14,319 bases of DNA from CAZNNH01 sp964574335 (GTDB taxonomy: Bacteria > Acidobacteriota > Vicinamibacteria > Fen-336), in the NCBI GenBank assembly GCA_964574335.1, contig CAZNNH010000164.1:1-14319 (forward strand). The letters are read 5' to 3'. The translations under genes and the position numbers were made by a program. Numbering within the stretch: position 1 is the stretch's first letter; the number at the start of each line of letters is the position of its first letter. Below the pieces are notes generated by a model that searched no databases, was not told the origin of the DNA, and saw only the letters and a program-made list of their open reading frames with translations. Below are positions 13,590 through 14,319 of this stretch, in pieces.

Positions 13590-14319
13590 ATGACGAACCC
13601 GGCCGACGACACCGCGTATCGACCTTCGGCGCCCCTGTCGGAGGAGATGAGCCCGGCGACCCTGATCGCGGAGATTCGGCGACTCCAGGTCCTCTTCAAA
13701 GTCGGTGTGGCGCTCTCGGCGGAGAAGAATCGCGACCGCCTGATGGAGCTCATCTTGCTCGAGGCGAAGAAGCTCTGCCACGCCGACGGGGGAACGCTCT
13801 ACATCCGCGACGAGCAGGAGCTCGGCTTCGAGATCATGCGCAGCGATACCCTGGGGATCGCGCTCGGAGGGACCACGGGCGAACCCATCCGCCTGCCACC
13901 GCTGCCTCTGTGCGATCCGATTACCGGCGCTCAGAACCTACACAACGTGGCGACGGCCGCGGCGAACCTCAAGCGATCCTTCAACGTCATTGACGCGTAC
14001 TGCGAGGAGGGATTCGACTTCTCGGGAACGAAGGCCTTCGACGAAGCGCACAGGTACCAGTCCAAGTCGTTCCTGACGATTCCGCTTGTGAATCACGAGG
14101 ACTTCGTGATTGGGGTGTTGCAGCTACTGAACGCGAAGGATCCGCATACCGGTCAGCTGACGCATTTCACTGCCGAGCAGCAGAACATCGTCGAGGCGCT
14201 GGCATCTCAGGCGGGGATTGCCCTCGACAACCAGCTCCTTCTCGACGGACAGAAGGAGTTGCTGGAGAGCTTCATCAAGATGATTGCTTCGGCGATCGAC
14301 GCCAAGAGCCCGTACACGG
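13590..14319 (+). CDS. GAF-domain signalling protein, probably GAF plus HD-GYP phosphodiesterase (3' end outside window)
   Basis: 243 residues are visible from ATG 13590; the frame is closed upstream at 13548-13550, so this is the first ATG. After about 30 variable residues comes a GAF domain (roughly 32-220): LFKVGVALSAEKNRDRLMEL, KKLCHADGGTLYI, SFLTIPLVNHEDFVIGVLQL then LNAKD, FTAEQQNIVEALASQAGIAL and DNQLLL. The visible end, ESFIKMIASAIDAKSPYT, matches the segment that opens many HD-GYP domains after a GAF domain, where GGHxxRV normally follows. Such proteins are cytoplasmic and usually hydrolyse cyclic-di-GMP, with the GAF domain sensing a small ligand. There is no signal peptide or membrane segment. 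No ribosome binding site is evident. The catalytic HD and GYP residues lie outside the window, so activity cannot be judged. Confidence 0.8.
   Translation, partial: MTNPADDTAYRPSAPLSEEMSPATLIAEIRRLQVLFKVGVALSAEKNRDRLMELILLEAKKLCHADGGTLYIRDEQELGFEIMRSDTLGIALGGTTGEPIRLPPLPLCDPITGAQNLHNVATAAANLKRSFNVIDAYCEEGFDFSGTKAFDEAHRYQSKSFLTIPLVNHEDFVIGVLQLLNAKDPHTGQLTHFTAEQQNIVEALASQAGIALDNQLLLDGQKELLESFIKMIASAIDAKSPYT

Overview
This is a GC-rich, gene-dense bacterial window. Every convincing gene except one short remnant is on the + strand. GTG starts, ATGA and GTGA stop/start overlaps, many secreted proteins and strong G/C-ending codons fit a high-GC Gram-negative such as an Acidobacteriota, Myxococcota or Methylomirabilota-like lineage. 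Nothing in the window fixes the taxon.

Bases 1-11675 look like one operon of seven co-directional genes with gaps of 19 bases or less. In order they are: (1) the 3' part of a hydrazine-synthase-alpha-like protein (beta-propeller, then two c-heme sites); (2) a secreted FG-GAP/VCBS propeller with an ASPIC/UnbV tail; (3) a ten-heme secreted cytochrome made of two four-heme cytochrome c554-like modules, a YVTN propeller and a MauG/CcP-like diheme domain; (4) a secreted 'two-component regulator propeller' protein with no kinase; (5) and (6) two related periplasmic branched-chain-amino-acid-type binding proteins with no transporter genes beside them; (7) an RNase II-family (RNB) ribonuclease overlapping the second binding protein by four bases. 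Four different beta-propeller families occur back to back. Genes 1 and 3 together hold the same modules as the three hydrazine synthase subunits. I read genes 1-6 as an envelope redox system that oxidises or senses a small molecule. Its substrate cannot be told from the sequence, and I do not claim it makes hydrazine.

Bases 11676-13130 hold two single genes with their own strong ribosome binding sites: a secreted beta-sandwich-like protein of unknown function, and an apparently Tat-exported, cysteine-rich DUF3795 protein whose composition is less GC-skewed than its neighbours.

Bases 13131-13589 contain no intact gene. They hold a 21-bp tandem array of small palindromes, a strong GC hairpin, and on the - strand a short ankyrin-repeat remnant. 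From 13590 to the window end is the 5' part of a GAF-domain protein whose last visible residues match the start of an HD-GYP domain, so it is probably a cyclic-di-GMP phosphodiesterase or related signalling protein.
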